Assembly (NCBI GenBank): GCA_028705775.1
Contig: JAQWCW010000009.1
Coordinates: forward strand, 1-64,000
Origin: Eubacteriales bacterium
Lineage (GTDB): Bacteria > Bacillota > Clostridia > Christensenellales > Aristaeellaceae
DNA: 64,000 nucleotides
Reading direction: 5' to 3'
The first letter of the stretch is position 1; each line of letters starts with the position of its first letter. The notes beneath the pieces were generated by a model. The model did not search any database. It saw nothing but the letters and a program-made list of their open reading frames with translations, and was not told where the DNA came from. Shown one piece after another: positions 16,715 to 26,040 of this stretch. A program made the translations under genes and the position numbers.

Positions 16715-18539
16715 TATAGACGCTGTAAGGATAGCTGCCCTTTTCGGGTCCCTTAATCACAACGTCCTGACTTCTGCTGTCGCGCGATTCGTAGCTCTGC
16801 CTGAAAATTTCCGTTTCATTCTCGCTCTCATCCACAGCTTTTATAACAACCTCAAGCTTCCTGTTATAGGAAGGAAGGGTGATTGTTATCGTGCCCTCGT
16901 ATCTGACGGAAACGTATTCGTATACCGTAAGCGTTATCTCGGTTTCCTCGATTACCGTTTCTCCCGCCGCTATCGACTGCGCGCTTACAAGCCCCGCGAG
17001 CTTTTCATCGGCTGTGGAAACGGACAGTACCGCGTCGGAAACGCGAAGATTGCTGCTGTCGAGCTGCTCAACCGCCTCGGCAATCGTTTTTCCTCGAAGC
17101 TCGGGAATCGTTACCTTTCCGCCGCTTACCGTAACCGTAACCGCCTCGCCTGCGGAGATTGCCGTTCCCGCTTCGGGCGTCTGCGAAAGAATCGTGCCGT
17201 TCGGCTGGTCTGATACAACCTTCTGCTCAACCATTTGCAGTATTATTCCGGACGCAGAGGCGATGGTTATCGCGTGCTCGATATTCATGTCTACGAATGC
17301 GGGAACCTTGCCCCTGTCCGCGCCAAGGCTTACTATGATATAAACGGTATCGCCCTTTTTCGCGGAGGTTTCCATAGCGGGCGTCTGACTTATAACATAG
17401 CCCTCGCGGACAGCCTCGTGGTGCTGGCGCATTATGCTTGTGTTAAGCCCTTTGTCCTTATTGAGCTTTATCGCTTCAGCTTCGGTCAAATCAACCAAAT
17501 CCGGCACAGTAACCGTATTGACAACCGAATCGTGAACCGCGGTTATTCCCGCATAAATCGAAACGATAACGAAAATCAGCAGAGCAATCGTAAGCAAGGC
17601 TGAAACAACCTTCGTCTGTTTGCGCGTCCTACCGCGCTTCAGGTTCTTTGCAGAGCGGCCGGCATCCCTTGCGCTCAGAATTCTCTGGTTTCCCGTCGTC
17701 TGCTTGCTATCGCCCGCGCCCTGTGATTTCTGGCTCTGGAGCAAGTCCTCAGCCATATCGCGCGCGCTTTGGTAGCGCTCTGCGGGGTTTTTCTCCATCG
17801 CTTTCATTACAACGCGGCAAAGCGCCGGAGGAACGTCGGGAGAAAAGGTCGTAATCGGGGCGGGTTTGTTGCGTATATGCTGCATAGCGACAGCAACGGG
17901 CGTTTCACCGTCAAACGGAACATGACCCGTAAGCATTTCATACATCACAACGCCGACGCTGTACAAATCGGAGCGCTCGGTAACCGGCTCTCCCTTTGCC
18001 TGCTCAGGCGAAAAATAGTGGACGCTGCCCATTACGCTGTCCGCTTTGCTTATGGTTTTTGTGTCCGCCATTCGCGCGATTCCGAAATCCGACACCTTTA
18101 TAAGCCCTTCGGAATGCACAAGCACATTCTGCGGCTTTATATCGCGGTGGATTATACCGTTTTTGTGCGCGTGCTGGAGCGCGGAAAGAATTCTGATGGC
18201 AATCTGCGTCGTCACCTGCGGGCTTAGTCTGCCCTTCTCCTTGATGACCTGCTTGAGCGTTTTGCCCTCTACGTACTCCATTACGATGAAGCGGTTGTCC
18301 TTATCCTCCCCTACATCGAGAAGGTTCACAATGTTGTGGTGGCTCATTTTGCTTGCCGCAAGAGCCTCACGGTCAAAACGCTCAAGGAATTCCGCGTCCT
18401 GCTTGAATTCGGGTCTTAAAACCTTGATTGCAACATCGTGACCCGTCCTCAAATCTATTGCTTTGTATACAATGGACATACCGCCGTTTCCGATTATGGA
18501 AACAAGCTTGTATCTGCCAGCTAAAATGCGCCCTATCAT
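16671..18539 (-). CDS. prkC: Serine/threonine kinase with PASTA domains
   Basis: Membrane kinase that senses peptidoglycan fragments or lipid II and controls cell-wall growth and, in Bacillus, spore germination. The kinase domain (about 1-265) has the loop GNGGMSIVYKA, catalytic HRDIKPQNVL and DFGIAR. A basic linker precedes one membrane helix (about 312-334), followed outside by three PASTA repeats (starting VTVPDLVDL, GKVPAFVDM and KVTIPELRG) and a C-terminal extracytoplasmic domain of about 70 residues ending YSGGVVVLH. The ATG overlaps the prpC stop (ATGA). The total of 622 residues is typical. Confidence 0.97.
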   Translation of the reverse strand: MIGRILAGRYKLVSIIGNGGMSIVYKAIDLRTGHDVAIKVLRPEFKQDAEFLERFDREALAASKMSHHNIVNLLDVGEDKDNRFIVMEYVEGKTLKQVIKEKGRLSPQVTTQIAIRILSALQHAHKNGIIHRDIKPQNVLVHSEGLIKVSDFGIARMADTKTISKADSVMGSVHYFSPEQAKGEPVTERSDLYSVGVVMYEMLTGHVPFDGETPVAVAMQHIRNKPAPITTFSPDVPPALCRVVMKAMEKNPAERYQSARDMAEDLLQSQKSQGAGDSKQTTGNQRILSARDAGRSAKNLKRGRTRKQTKVVSALLTIALLIFVIVSIYAGITAVHDSVVNTVTVPDLVDLTEAEAIKLNKDKGLNTSIMRQHHEAVREGYVISQTPAMETSAKKGDTVYIIVSLGADRGKVPAFVDMNIEHAITIASASGIILQMVEQKVVSDQPNGTILSQTPEAGTAISAGEAVTVTVSGGKVTIPELRGKTIAEAVEQLDSSNLRVSDAVLSVSTADEKLAGLVSAQSIAAGETVIEETEITLTVYEYVSVRYEGTITITLPSYNRKLEVVIKAVDESENETEIFRQSYESRDSRSQDVVIKGPEKGSYPYSVYIDGEFYSGGVVVLH

Positions 18540-19327
18540 GCTTTCACCTCCTGTACCATCAGAAGTACAAGGGTGATATTGTCCCTGCCGCCCGCCGCAA
18601 GGGACATCTGGAGAAGCTTTTCTGCGGCGTGTTCAATGCTTTCCGTTTCGAGCACGCTTTGCATTTCCGTATCATCAATATTTCCCGAAAGCCCGTCAGA
18701 GCAAAGCAGCCATACGTCGCAGGGCTTTTTTTCGACTATGCGGATATCCGTTTCGATTTCCTTATCCGTTCCGACTGCGCGGGTAATTACATTGCGATAA
18801 GGATGCGTTTTCGCCTGCTCGGCGGTTATTCTTCCCGCCTTGAGCAGTTCGCCGACAACACTGTGGTCCTCCGTCATCTGTGTGAAAACATGGTCGCGCA
18901 GAAGGTAAGCGCGGCTGTCGCCTATATGCCCGAGAATGAAGCTGTCGCCTTTATCCCACAGGATTGTCAGCGTTGTGCCCATTCCGCTCTGCTCTTTATG
19001 CTCGCAGCTGGACTTGAAAATGCGCGTATTGGCTTCGTTTGCGGCTGAGCAGAGAGCTTCCTTGGTGGGCGTTTCCTGATGAAGAAGCTCGCTGAGCGTG
19101 CTGACAACCATCGCGGAAGCGATTTCGCCCGCGTTATGGCCGCCCATTCCGTCGGCAACTATATATAAGCCGTCCTTTTTTGACACAAGCACAGAATCCT
19201 CGTTATTCGAGCGCACCTTGCCCACATGGGTTCTGTACGTCGCGATAATTCCGCTCATGTCCTTTTCCGGCGGTCTGTCAATGTCAAGCCGCTCCTGAAC
19301 GGATACGCTCTGCTTCTTCTTGCTCAT
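18536..19327 (-). CDS. prpC: PP2C-family protein phosphatase
   Basis: Metal-dependent Ser/Thr phosphatase that opposes the PrkC kinase encoded next to it. The 263-residue product has the PP2C motifs RSNNEDSVLV, YIVADGMGGHNAGE (the metal-binding Asp in DGMGGH), GMGTTLTI, LGHIGDSRAY and LLCSDGLSGNIDD. The first 23 residues (up to MSGIIATYRT) lie ahead of the usual domain start; the ATG at 19327 overlaps the rlmN stop, so I keep it, though Met24 is possible. Confidence 0.96.
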   Translation of the reverse strand: MSKKKQSVSVQERLDIDRPPEKDMSGIIATYRTHVGKVRSNNEDSVLVSKKDGLYIVADGMGGHNAGEIASAMVVSTLSELLHQETPTKEALCSAANEANTRIFKSSCEHKEQSGMGTTLTILWDKGDSFILGHIGDSRAYLLRDHVFTQMTEDHSVVGELLKAGRITAEQAKTHPYRNVITRAVGTDKEIETDIRIVEKKPCDVWLLCSDGLSGNIDDTEMQSVLETESIEHAAEKLLQMSLAAGGRDNITLVLLMVQEVKA

Positions 19328-20358
19328 GTATTCCCCTCCATGGTATGCCTGCGCAGCTGCCCGCAGGCGCCTTCAATGTCGTCGCCCATCTCGCGCCTTC
19401 TGGTTGCGGAGATGTGCTTTTCCTCAAGCGTTTTAAGAAAAGCCGAAACCTGTTTTTCGCTTACTCCGCGAAGCCCTCTTTCGGGCACGGAGTTGAGCGG
19501 TATTACGTTTACATGGCACTGCATATTCCGCAAAAGGTTCGACAGCTGATATGCGTGCAGCGTATCGGCGTTGATGCCGTCAATCAGCGCGTATTCAAAG
19601 ATTACCCGTCGTCCCGTTTTCTTGATATACAGCCTGCAAGCCTCGATAACCTGCGATATTGCGTAGGTCTTGGCAATGGGCATTATCTGCCTTCGGATTT
19701 CGTCGTTTGGCGCGTGAAGCGATACGGACAACGTAACCGGCAGGTTCTCGTCTGCAAAGCGTATCATTTCCGGAACCAAGCCGCAGGTAGAGAGCGATAC
19801 GTTCCTGAGACCTACGGAAAGCCCGTCCTCGCGCCTCACTTCGTTAAGAAAGCGGATTACATTGTTATAATTGTCAAACGGCTCGCCGCTTCCCATAAGC
19901 ACAACGTGGCCGACTCGCCCTTTATCTCCGAGATAGCGGTTCGCGCACACGACCTGAGAAAGCATTTCGGATGCGGAAAGCGAGCGGACGCAGCCGCCAA
20001 GCGTGCTTGCGCAGAACAGACAGCCCATTTTGCAGCCCACTTGTGTTGAAACGCACAGCGTATAACCGTAGTGGTAGCGCATAAGAACGCCCTCGATTAG
20101 GTTTCCGTCGGGGAGGTCGTAAAGCAGCTTAACCGTTCCGTCAATTTTGGACGGGTATGCAGCATGAATCTTTAGCGACAAAGGCAAAGCCTTTTTCGCA
20201 AGCTCCGACCTGAGCGAAAGCGGAAGCGTCGTCATTTCCTCAAAGGGAACGCCCTTGACGAGATATTGGTATAGCTGAGAAGCGCGGAAGGGCTTTTCGC
20301 CCATCGCGCTTATATATGCCTTCAGCTCATCCATGCTTTTTTCAAGCAGCTCGTCCAC
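19324..20358 (-). CDS. rlmN: 23S rRNA (adenine2503-C2)-methyltransferase RlmN
   Basis: Radical SAM enzyme that methylates A2503 of 23S rRNA and A37 of some tRNAs. The 344-residue product has the cluster motif CKMGCLFC (C-x3-C-x2-C), the HYGYTLCVSTQVGC lead-in, GSGEPFDNYNNV, and the resolving-Cys region near the C-terminus. The start is a GTG at 20358 just after the rsmB stop, preceded by AAAGGA. It sits in the conserved order rsmB-rlmN-prpC-prkC. Confidence 0.97.
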   Translation of the reverse strand: MDELLEKSMDELKAYISAMGEKPFRASQLYQYLVKGVPFEEMTTLPLSLRSELAKKALPLSLKIHAAYPSKIDGTVKLLYDLPDGNLIEGVLMRYHYGYTLCVSTQVGCKMGCLFCASTLGGCVRSLSASEMLSQVVCANRYLGDKGRVGHVVLMGSGEPFDNYNNVIRFLNEVRREDGLSVGLRNVSLSTCGLVPEMIRFADENLPVTLSVSLHAPNDEIRRQIMPIAKTYAISQVIEACRLYIKKTGRRVIFEYALIDGINADTLHAYQLSNLLRNMQCHVNVIPLNSVPERGLRGVSEKQVSAFLKTLEEKHISATRRREMGDDIEGACGQLRRHTMEGNT

Positions 20359-20361
20359 TTA

Positions 20362-22293
20362 TCAGATTTCCTTTCTCCGCAAAAGCGCGATATAAAATCC
20401 GTCTACTCCATCACGCATACGCGAGAACTGAACGCCGAGACCAACCTCCGCATTCGGGAACTCGCAAAGCAGCTTATCGCTGATTTTTTCAGCCGCAAAT
20501 TCGTCATGCTTTGCAAGGAATGCCTCTACTTGCTTCTCGTTTTCGGAGGGCAGCACGGAACAGGTGGAATACACCAGAGCGCCGCCCTTTTTAACATAGC
20601 CGGATACGGTATCGAGAAGCTTGCTTTGGCGGGCATGAAGCTCCTCAAGGGAGGAATCGGCATAGTGATACTTGATTTCGGGCTTTTGGTCTATAACGCC
20701 AAGCCCGCTGCACGGCGCGTCAAGAATAACCGCGTCCATCGTTTTCAGAAAGTCGCTCTTGACTTGGCAGGCGTCGCGGACAGCGGGACGGACGCACTCG
20801 TCAAGATGAAGCCTGCGCGAGGACGCTCTTATCAGGTTGACTCTATGCTCGTAAATATCCCATGCGTATACACGACCTGTGCCATGCATGATTTCGGCAG
20901 CGTAGCAGGTTTTTCCTCCCGGCGCGGCGCAGGCGTCGAGTACCTGCATTCCGGGGTTTAATGAAAGCGCCTGCACGGCGAGCATACTCGTTTCGCCCTG
21001 AATTGAGTATTCGCCGTTCTGATATGCGGGGGTATCGCTCAGGTTTTCAGCCGCCGATACGCGGAAAGCATGGGAAACCATTCCGCTTTGCGCTTCGATT
21101 CCGTTATCCGCAAAATACTTTTTCAGCTTTTCATCGTCACCGAAAAGAAGGTTTTGCCTTACCGTGGTATAATGCTCCTTCTGGCGATAGGACATCATCT
21201 TCTCGGCATTTTCGCGCCCAAGCTCTTCCTCGAGGCGCTTAACAAGAGAAATATCAAACGAATACTTGATTGAGCAGTAAAGCGCCCAATCGGTTTCCTG
21301 CGAAGGAAGCGCCACCTTTTCAGGCTCCCTGAGATATGCGCGTATTATCGCGTTAGTAAAGCCGGTAAAGCTTTCGCCTACAGTGCGCGCGAGCTTTACG
21401 GCTTCGTCCGTTACCGCGTGCTGCGGAACTCTGTCCATATAGATTAGCTGGCAGAGCGAAAGGCGCAGAATCTCGCGGATTTTTTCAGGCATTTCGCGCT
21501 TATCCTCGCAGTATGCGTCTATAACGTAATCGAGGTACAGCTTGTTATCAAGTGTCGTATAGACGATGTTCGAGGCAAGGCGCTTGTCGGCGGGCTGCAA
21601 AACCCTTCCGTCCATCCGTTTATCAAGCGCAAGCGTGGAGAACGCGCCATGTTCGTTTACGTCCGTAAGCACGTCAAGTGCAATTCTGCGCGCAATTCCC
21701 GCCGCTTCCGGCTTTACCGGTGCGGGACGGGTGAAGCTTCCCGCAGGTTTAGCTTTTCCAAATCCGCCGGTGCGACCAAACGAAGAATGGGGACGGCTTG
21801 AGCTGTCATGATTAAAGCGGGGTCTGCTTTCGTTTTGCCCGTGACTGCCGTAGCGCGGCTTGTCCCCGTCCTGACGTACAGGACGCGGCGAACCGTCTGC
21901 ATTTGCGGGTCTGCCGAAATGCGGTTTATCCCCGTATGGACGGGCAGGGCGAGCCGCTCCTTCGGAGCTTGCGGGTCTTGCGTAGCGAGGCTTGTCGCCG
22001 TCCTGACGTACAGGGCGCGGCGAACCTTCTGCATTTGCGGGTCTGCCGAAATGCGGTTTATCCCCGTATGGACGGGCAGGGCGAGCCGCTCCTTCGGAGC
22101 TTGCGGGCTTTGCGTAGCGCGGCTTGTCGCCGCTGCCGTTTCCGCTTGCATTAAAGCGCGCGCCGGAGGACGGTTGAGCAGGTCTGCCATAGCGAGGCGC
22201 TGCGTGTCCGTCCGAATTGCTTCTTTGTGAATATGATGCGCTCCCCGCGCGCTGAGAATAGGGCTTCTTGTTTACCGGCGGTCTTCTTTGCAT
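20362..22293 (-). CDS. rsmB: 16S rRNA (cytosine967-C5)-methyltransferase RsmB with a long repetitive N-terminal extension
   Basis: Methylates C967 of 16S rRNA. From about residue 200 the protein is ordinary RsmB: NusB-like RNA-binding domain (IARRIALDVLTDVNEHGAFS), then SAM motif VLDACAAPGGKTCYAAEIM, the active-site DAPCSGLGVIDQKPEI and the second Cys in YSTCSVLPSENEKQ. The first 200 residues are unusual: disordered, rich in Arg, Pro, Gly, Ser and Lys, with a tandem 44-residue repeat (GDKPRYARPASSEGAARPAR and so on). RsmB is normally about 440 residues; this one is 643. The extension is in frame with the catalytic part and has a good start (ATG 22293, GGAG upstream, 2 bases after fmt), so it is probably translated. 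A role in RNA binding is inference. Confidence 0.95.
   Translation of the reverse strand: MQRRPPVNKKPYSQRAGSASYSQRSNSDGHAAPRYGRPAQPSSGARFNASGNGSGDKPRYAKPASSEGAARPARPYGDKPHFGRPANAEGSPRPVRQDGDKPRYARPASSEGAARPARPYGDKPHFGRPANADGSPRPVRQDGDKPRYGSHGQNESRPRFNHDSSSRPHSSFGRTGGFGKAKPAGSFTRPAPVKPEAAGIARRIALDVLTDVNEHGAFSTLALDKRMDGRVLQPADKRLASNIVYTTLDNKLYLDYVIDAYCEDKREMPEKIREILRLSLCQLIYMDRVPQHAVTDEAVKLARTVGESFTGFTNAIIRAYLREPEKVALPSQETDWALYCSIKYSFDISLVKRLEEELGRENAEKMMSYRQKEHYTTVRQNLLFGDDEKLKKYFADNGIEAQSGMVSHAFRVSAAENLSDTPAYQNGEYSIQGETSMLAVQALSLNPGMQVLDACAAPGGKTCYAAEIMHGTGRVYAWDIYEHRVNLIRASSRRLHLDECVRPAVRDACQVKSDFLKTMDAVILDAPCSGLGVIDQKPEIKYHYADSSLEELHARQSKLLDTVSGYVKKGGALVYSTCSVLPSENEKQVEAFLAKHDEFAAEKISDKLLCEFPNAEVGLGVQFSRMRDGVDGFYIALLRRKEI
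21850..22131. repeat. 132-bp tandem repeat inside rsmB
   Basis: Two full copies of a 132-base unit start at 21850 and 21982, and a third, partial copy starts at 22114. The copies differ at only a few positions. The unit is exactly 44 codons, so changes in copy number keep the rsmB frame. Each unit encodes two half-repeats of the form GDKP[RH][YF]..RPA....G..RP.R. Confidence 0.9.
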
Positions 22294-22295
22294 AA

Positions 22296-23228
22296 TTACT
22301 CCTTAAGCTGCCATGCAGCTTTTATATCGTGTCCCCTCATATAGTCTTTGGCAGGCATCCGTTTGCCTCCGGGCATTTGCAGCTCCGTTATTTCAATCGC
22401 TCCGTCGCCCGTTTGAATCACAAGTCCGTTTTGCGCGTCGGCGAAAGCAATGCTTCCTGCGCTCTTTGAGCTATCGCCAGATACTGCTTTTACCGCGCAT
22501 ATCTTGACCGTCCCGCTCTCAAGCTCCGCGAATGTTCCGGGCCACGGAGTAAACGCCCGAACCCTTCTTTCGATTTCCTCCGCGCTTTCGCGGAAGGTAA
22601 TCAAGCCCATTTCCTTAGAAAGCATTTTGTCATAGCTCATACCTGAGTCAGGCTGTTTCTGAGGCGTGATATTTCTGCTCTCAATTCCGTCCAAGGTCTT
22701 TATGAGCAGCTTCGCGCCGATATCAGCAAGCCTTTTCGTAAGCTCCGGCGTCGTTTCGCCCATGCCGATTTCCGTGCGCTCACAAAGCAGCATATCGCCG
22801 GAATCGATTCCAGCGTCCGTCAGCATTGTCGTAACGCCGGTCTCCTTATCACCCTGCCAGATTGCATAGGCAACCGGCGCGCTTCCGCGATGGCGGGGAA
22901 GCAGGGAGGCGTGAACGTTGATTGTTCCAAGGCGCGGAATATCGAGTATCTGCTGAGAGAGAATCTGTCCGAAAGCCGCCGTTACAAAAGCGTCAGCGCC
23001 TATTGAAGTCAAGTCCTCAATGCTCTCCTTGCGAATCTTCTGCGGCTGAAAAACAGGAATGCCGTTCTCCTTGGCAAGAGCCTTAACCGGACTTTCGACA
23101 AGCTTTCCCCCTCGGCCTTTTGGTCTGTCCGGCTGAGTGAAAACCGCCGCGACCTCATGCCTTGACAGGATAAGCGCGCGCAGAACCGTTTCGGCAAATA
23201 CAGGCGTCCCCATGAACACTAAGCGCAT
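22296..23228 (-). CDS. fmt: Methionyl-tRNA formyltransferase
   Basis: Formylates initiator Met-tRNA using 10-formyl-THF. The 310-residue product starts MRLVFMGTPVFAETVLRALI and has the catalytic region INVHASLLPRHRGSAPVAYA with the SLLPxxRG signature, then GVTTMLTDAGIDSGDML. It starts at the base after the end of the def gene and runs in the same direction, as in most Firmicutes. FolD (42945-43790) supplies the one-carbon pool. Confidence 0.97.
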   Translation of the reverse strand: MRLVFMGTPVFAETVLRALILSRHEVAAVFTQPDRPKGRGGKLVESPVKALAKENGIPVFQPQKIRKESIEDLTSIGADAFVTAAFGQILSQQILDIPRLGTINVHASLLPRHRGSAPVAYAIWQGDKETGVTTMLTDAGIDSGDMLLCERTEIGMGETTPELTKRLADIGAKLLIKTLDGIESRNITPQKQPDSGMSYDKMLSKEMGLITFRESAEEIERRVRAFTPWPGTFAELESGTVKICAVKAVSGDSSKSAGSIAFADAQNGLVIQTGDGAIEITELQMPGGKRMPAKDYMRGHDIKAAWQLKE

Positions 23229-23708
23229 TTATTTCTCTCCGTCCTCGTCCGGCTGATTGTAGGGTATTTCTTTATCCATGATGTCAATATAGAGCTTTCC
23301 GTCAAGATGGTCTGTTTCGTGGCAGATTGCCCTCGCAAGCAGCTCCTCGCCGGTAAGCTCAAAGAAACCGCCGTTTCTGTCCTGCGCCCTTACCGTTACC
23401 TTCATCGGACGGCTTACAAGTCCGGCTCTGTTGGGAATGCTTAGGCATCCCTCCCTGCCGTACTGCTCGCCTTCGGTAAACACGATTTCGGGATTGATAA
23501 GCTCGAAAAGCCCGTCGCCCGTATCAATTACGACAATCCGCTTGAGTATTCCGACCTGCGGTGCGGCAAGCCCGCACCCGTCGGCGTCGTACATAGTGTC
23601 CGCCATATCGTCAAGCAAAGAGCCGAGCTTTTTATCGAATACTGTTACGGGTTTTGCAATCTTTCTGAGCTTTTCGTTTCCGAGGGTAATAATCTTGCGG
23701 TATCCCAT
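23229..23708 (-). CDS. def: Peptide deformylase
   Basis: Metalloenzyme that removes the formyl group from new proteins. The 159-residue protein has all three family motifs: GCGLAAPQVG, EGCLSIP and the metal-binding HETDHLDG. It belongs to the shorter type commonly found beside fmt. It lies 15 bases after priA and directly before fmt. Confidence 0.97.
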   Translation of the reverse strand: MGYRKIITLGNEKLRKIAKPVTVFDKKLGSLLDDMADTMYDADGCGLAAPQVGILKRIVVIDTGDGLFELINPEIVFTEGEQYGREGCLSIPNRAGLVSRPMKVTVRAQDRNGGFFELTGEELLARAICHETDHLDGKLYIDIMDKEIPYNQPDEDGEK

Positions 23709-23723
23709 CTTTCCTTCTTCTCC

Positions 23724-25952
23724 TTACATCAGCGTTGCGGGGTCAACCTCGCAGTATATGGTTGTTTCGCCGCTTTCCGCGGCGCAGTTCTGCAAAAAGT
23801 CAATAACCGGCTGCGATGATTTATGCACCAGAAGCTTGAGCAATATGTGATAGCGGAATTTTCCGCGTATCATCTTAACCGGCGCCGCTTCGCCCCTTAG
23901 TATAAGCACTCTCCTGCGCTGCTCCGGATGCAGCTCGAGGTAGTCCTCCGTGAGCTTGAGCATTTCCTCCATCTTATGGCTGCACGCCGTTTCGGACGGA
24001 GATTCGAGCAAAAGGCGGCAAATCATCGTAAACGGCGGGAACAGCCCGCGCCTTCGCCTTGCGAACTCCTCCTGAAAGAACTCGCGATAATCCTGCCGCG
24101 AGGCGGCGGCAATTGCGTAATGCTCAGGCTTGTACGTCTGAACCACAACCTCGCCCGCCTCGTCCGCCCGTCCGGCGCGACCCGAAACCTGCGTAAGAAG
24201 CTGAAAGGTTCTTTCCGGCGCCCTGAAATCGGGAAGCATGAGCGTCAAATCCGCCATGATAACCCCGACAAGCGTAACCGCCGGAAAATCAAGCCCCTTG
24301 GCAATCATCTGCGTCCCTATCAGCACCTGCGCCCGCCGCGCTCTGAAAGCGTCGAGAATTTCCTCGTGCGAGCCGCGCTTTTCTGTCGTGTCAAGGTCCA
24401 TGCGGAGTATTCCGGTATCGGGGAACAGCTTCCGTATTTCTTCCTCAACGCGTTGCGTTCCTATGCCGAACTGCTTTATATGCGCGGAGTGGCAGGACGG
24501 GCATTCGGACGGAAGCGGGATGGCGTTTCCGCAGTAATGGCAATGCAGCATTCCATCGTCCTGATGATAGGTCATGGCGATATCGCAGCTTGAGCATTTA
24601 ATCGCCTCGCCGCAGTTGCGGCAGGTCACGCTCTGCGCGTAGCCGCGCCTGTTGAGAAAAAGAATGCACTGGTGTCCGCTGCCGATACAGGTTTTTAGCT
24701 TGTCCAGCAGAAGGCGGCTGAATATGGAGCGGTTGCCGTCCTTCAGCTCCTGCCGCATATCAACAAGCTCTACGTGAGCCATGGGTCTGTTATGAACCCT
24801 GTGCGGCATTTCGAGCAAATCGTAATCGCCCTTCTGAGCCTTGGCAAAAGAGAGAATGCTCGGAGTTGCGCTCGCAAGAAGCAGCGTCGCGCCCTCGTTT
24901 TGGCAGCGAAACGCCGCGATTTCTCTTGCGTCATAGCGCGGGAATTTGTCGCTGATGTAGCTCTGCTCATGCTCCTCATCCACAACGATTAGTCCCAAAT
25001 CCTTGAGCGGAGCGAAAACGGCGCTTCTTGCGCCTATAACAACCTGCGCCATTCCGAAGCGGATTCTGCGCCATTCATCATAGCGCTGCGCTGCGGTAAG
25101 GCGGGAGTGCAGCACGGCTGCCCTCTCCCCGAATCGGGAGTGAAACCACGAAACCATCTGCGGCGTCAATGCGATTTCAGGAACGAGAACTATTGCGCCC
25201 TTGCCCGCCTTGAGCGTTTCGCGTACAAGCCTGATGTAGACCTCGCTTTTGCCGCTGCCCGTTACGCCGTGAAGCAGAAAGCTTCCTTTCCCATTTCTGA
25301 GTTGAGGGATAATTTCGTCAAGCGCGTCGCTCTGCTCCTGAGTAAGCTCCGGGTCTTGCGAAGGATGAACAGGAATACCGCTCATCGGAGAGCGGAAAAC
25401 CACTTGCTCCTTAACCTCCACCAATCCCTGCTCCGCAAGCTCCTTGACAGCATCCTGCGGCTGCTTTACGAGCAGGGTCAGCTCCTGAATGCTTTTTTCC
25501 TCATAATCAGAAAGCAAACGCAAAACAAACTGGCGTTTTTTGCTCCGCTTGTTCTGCTCAATCGCCGCCTCAAGCTTTTCTTGCGGAACAACGAGCCTTA
25601 CGCGCTTTTCAATCTTTTCGCTTACCTGACCCGAGCGCAGCTGAGCGGGTATCAACAGCCTCAATGCTTCCACCAAGGTAGAATGGTTCTCCGTCTGCAT
25701 ATGGATTGCAAGCTCCATAAGCTTTGGCAGAATCAGCGGATAGTCCTCCATCGGCTTTATAACCGATTTCAGCTTTTCCGCAGGGCAGTCGGTTGTGTCG
25801 CAAAGGTTTATAACATAGCCTTCAATGCTCCTTCGCCCGAATGGAACAAGCACTCGCGTTCCGGCGGAGAGGCTCATTTTTTGCGGAACGGAATAGGTAA
25901 AAACGTGCGCAACATTTTCGTGCGCTATGTCAACCATAACCTCCGCAAACAA
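23724..25952 (-). CDS. priA: Primosomal protein N' (replication restart helicase PriA)
   Basis: Superfamily 2 helicase that reloads the replisome at stalled forks. The product has Walker A GVTGSGKSEVY, the DEEH box in LIVVDEEHEQSYISDKFPRY, and the eight-cysteine zinc region (CRNCGEAIKCSSCDIAMTYH and CHYCGNAIPLPSECPSC), then GTQMIAKGLDFP. The open frame extends to a TTG at 25997, but a strong promoter at 26003-26031 puts the transcript start near 25996, so that codon cannot be used. The TTG at 25952 has AAGGGGG 6-8 bases upstream and gives the usual N-terminus (LFAEVMVDIAHENVAHVF), 742 residues. Confidence 0.95.
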   Translation of the reverse strand: MFAEVMVDIAHENVAHVFTYSVPQKMSLSAGTRVLVPFGRRSIEGYVINLCDTTDCPAEKLKSVIKPMEDYPLILPKLMELAIHMQTENHSTLVEALRLLIPAQLRSGQVSEKIEKRVRLVVPQEKLEAAIEQNKRSKKRQFVLRLLSDYEEKSIQELTLLVKQPQDAVKELAEQGLVEVKEQVVFRSPMSGIPVHPSQDPELTQEQSDALDEIIPQLRNGKGSFLLHGVTGSGKSEVYIRLVRETLKAGKGAIVLVPEIALTPQMVSWFHSRFGERAAVLHSRLTAAQRYDEWRRIRFGMAQVVIGARSAVFAPLKDLGLIVVDEEHEQSYISDKFPRYDAREIAAFRCQNEGATLLLASATPSILSFAKAQKGDYDLLEMPHRVHNRPMAHVELVDMRQELKDGNRSIFSRLLLDKLKTCIGSGHQCILFLNRRGYAQSVTCRNCGEAIKCSSCDIAMTYHQDDGMLHCHYCGNAIPLPSECPSCHSAHIKQFGIGTQRVEEEIRKLFPDTGILRMDLDTTEKRGSHEEILDAFRARRAQVLIGTQMIAKGLDFPAVTLVGVIMADLTLMLPDFRAPERTFQLLTQVSGRAGRADEAGEVVVQTYKPEHYAIAAASRQDYREFFQEEFARRRRGLFPPFTMICRLLLESPSETACSHKMEEMLKLTEDYLELHPEQRRRVLILRGEAAPVKMIRGKFRYHILLKLLVHKSSQPVIDFLQNCAAESGETTIYCEVDPATLM

Positions 25953-26002
25953 AAGCCTACCCCCTTTCGCAAAACGCCCAAGAGCAAACAAATCCAAATT
26001 GC

Positions 26003-26031
26003 ATTATACATGATTTATTCTTGAGTGACAA
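26003..26031 (-). promoter_or_regulatory. Promoter for the priA-def-fmt-rsmB-rlmN-prpC-prkC-rsgA-rpe-rsmA cluster
   Basis: Minus strand: -35 TTGTCA (26026-26031), 17-base spacer, perfect -10 TATAAT (26003-26008), in the 43-base gap between the sigK stop and the priA open frame. Confidence 0.8.
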
Positions 26032-26040
26032 GGCGGAGGG

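Noticed and set aside
21850-22131. Regularly spaced repeats that could suggest a CRISPR array
   Set aside because: The 132-base unit is a head-to-tail tandem repeat with no unique spacers, and it is in frame inside rsmB.
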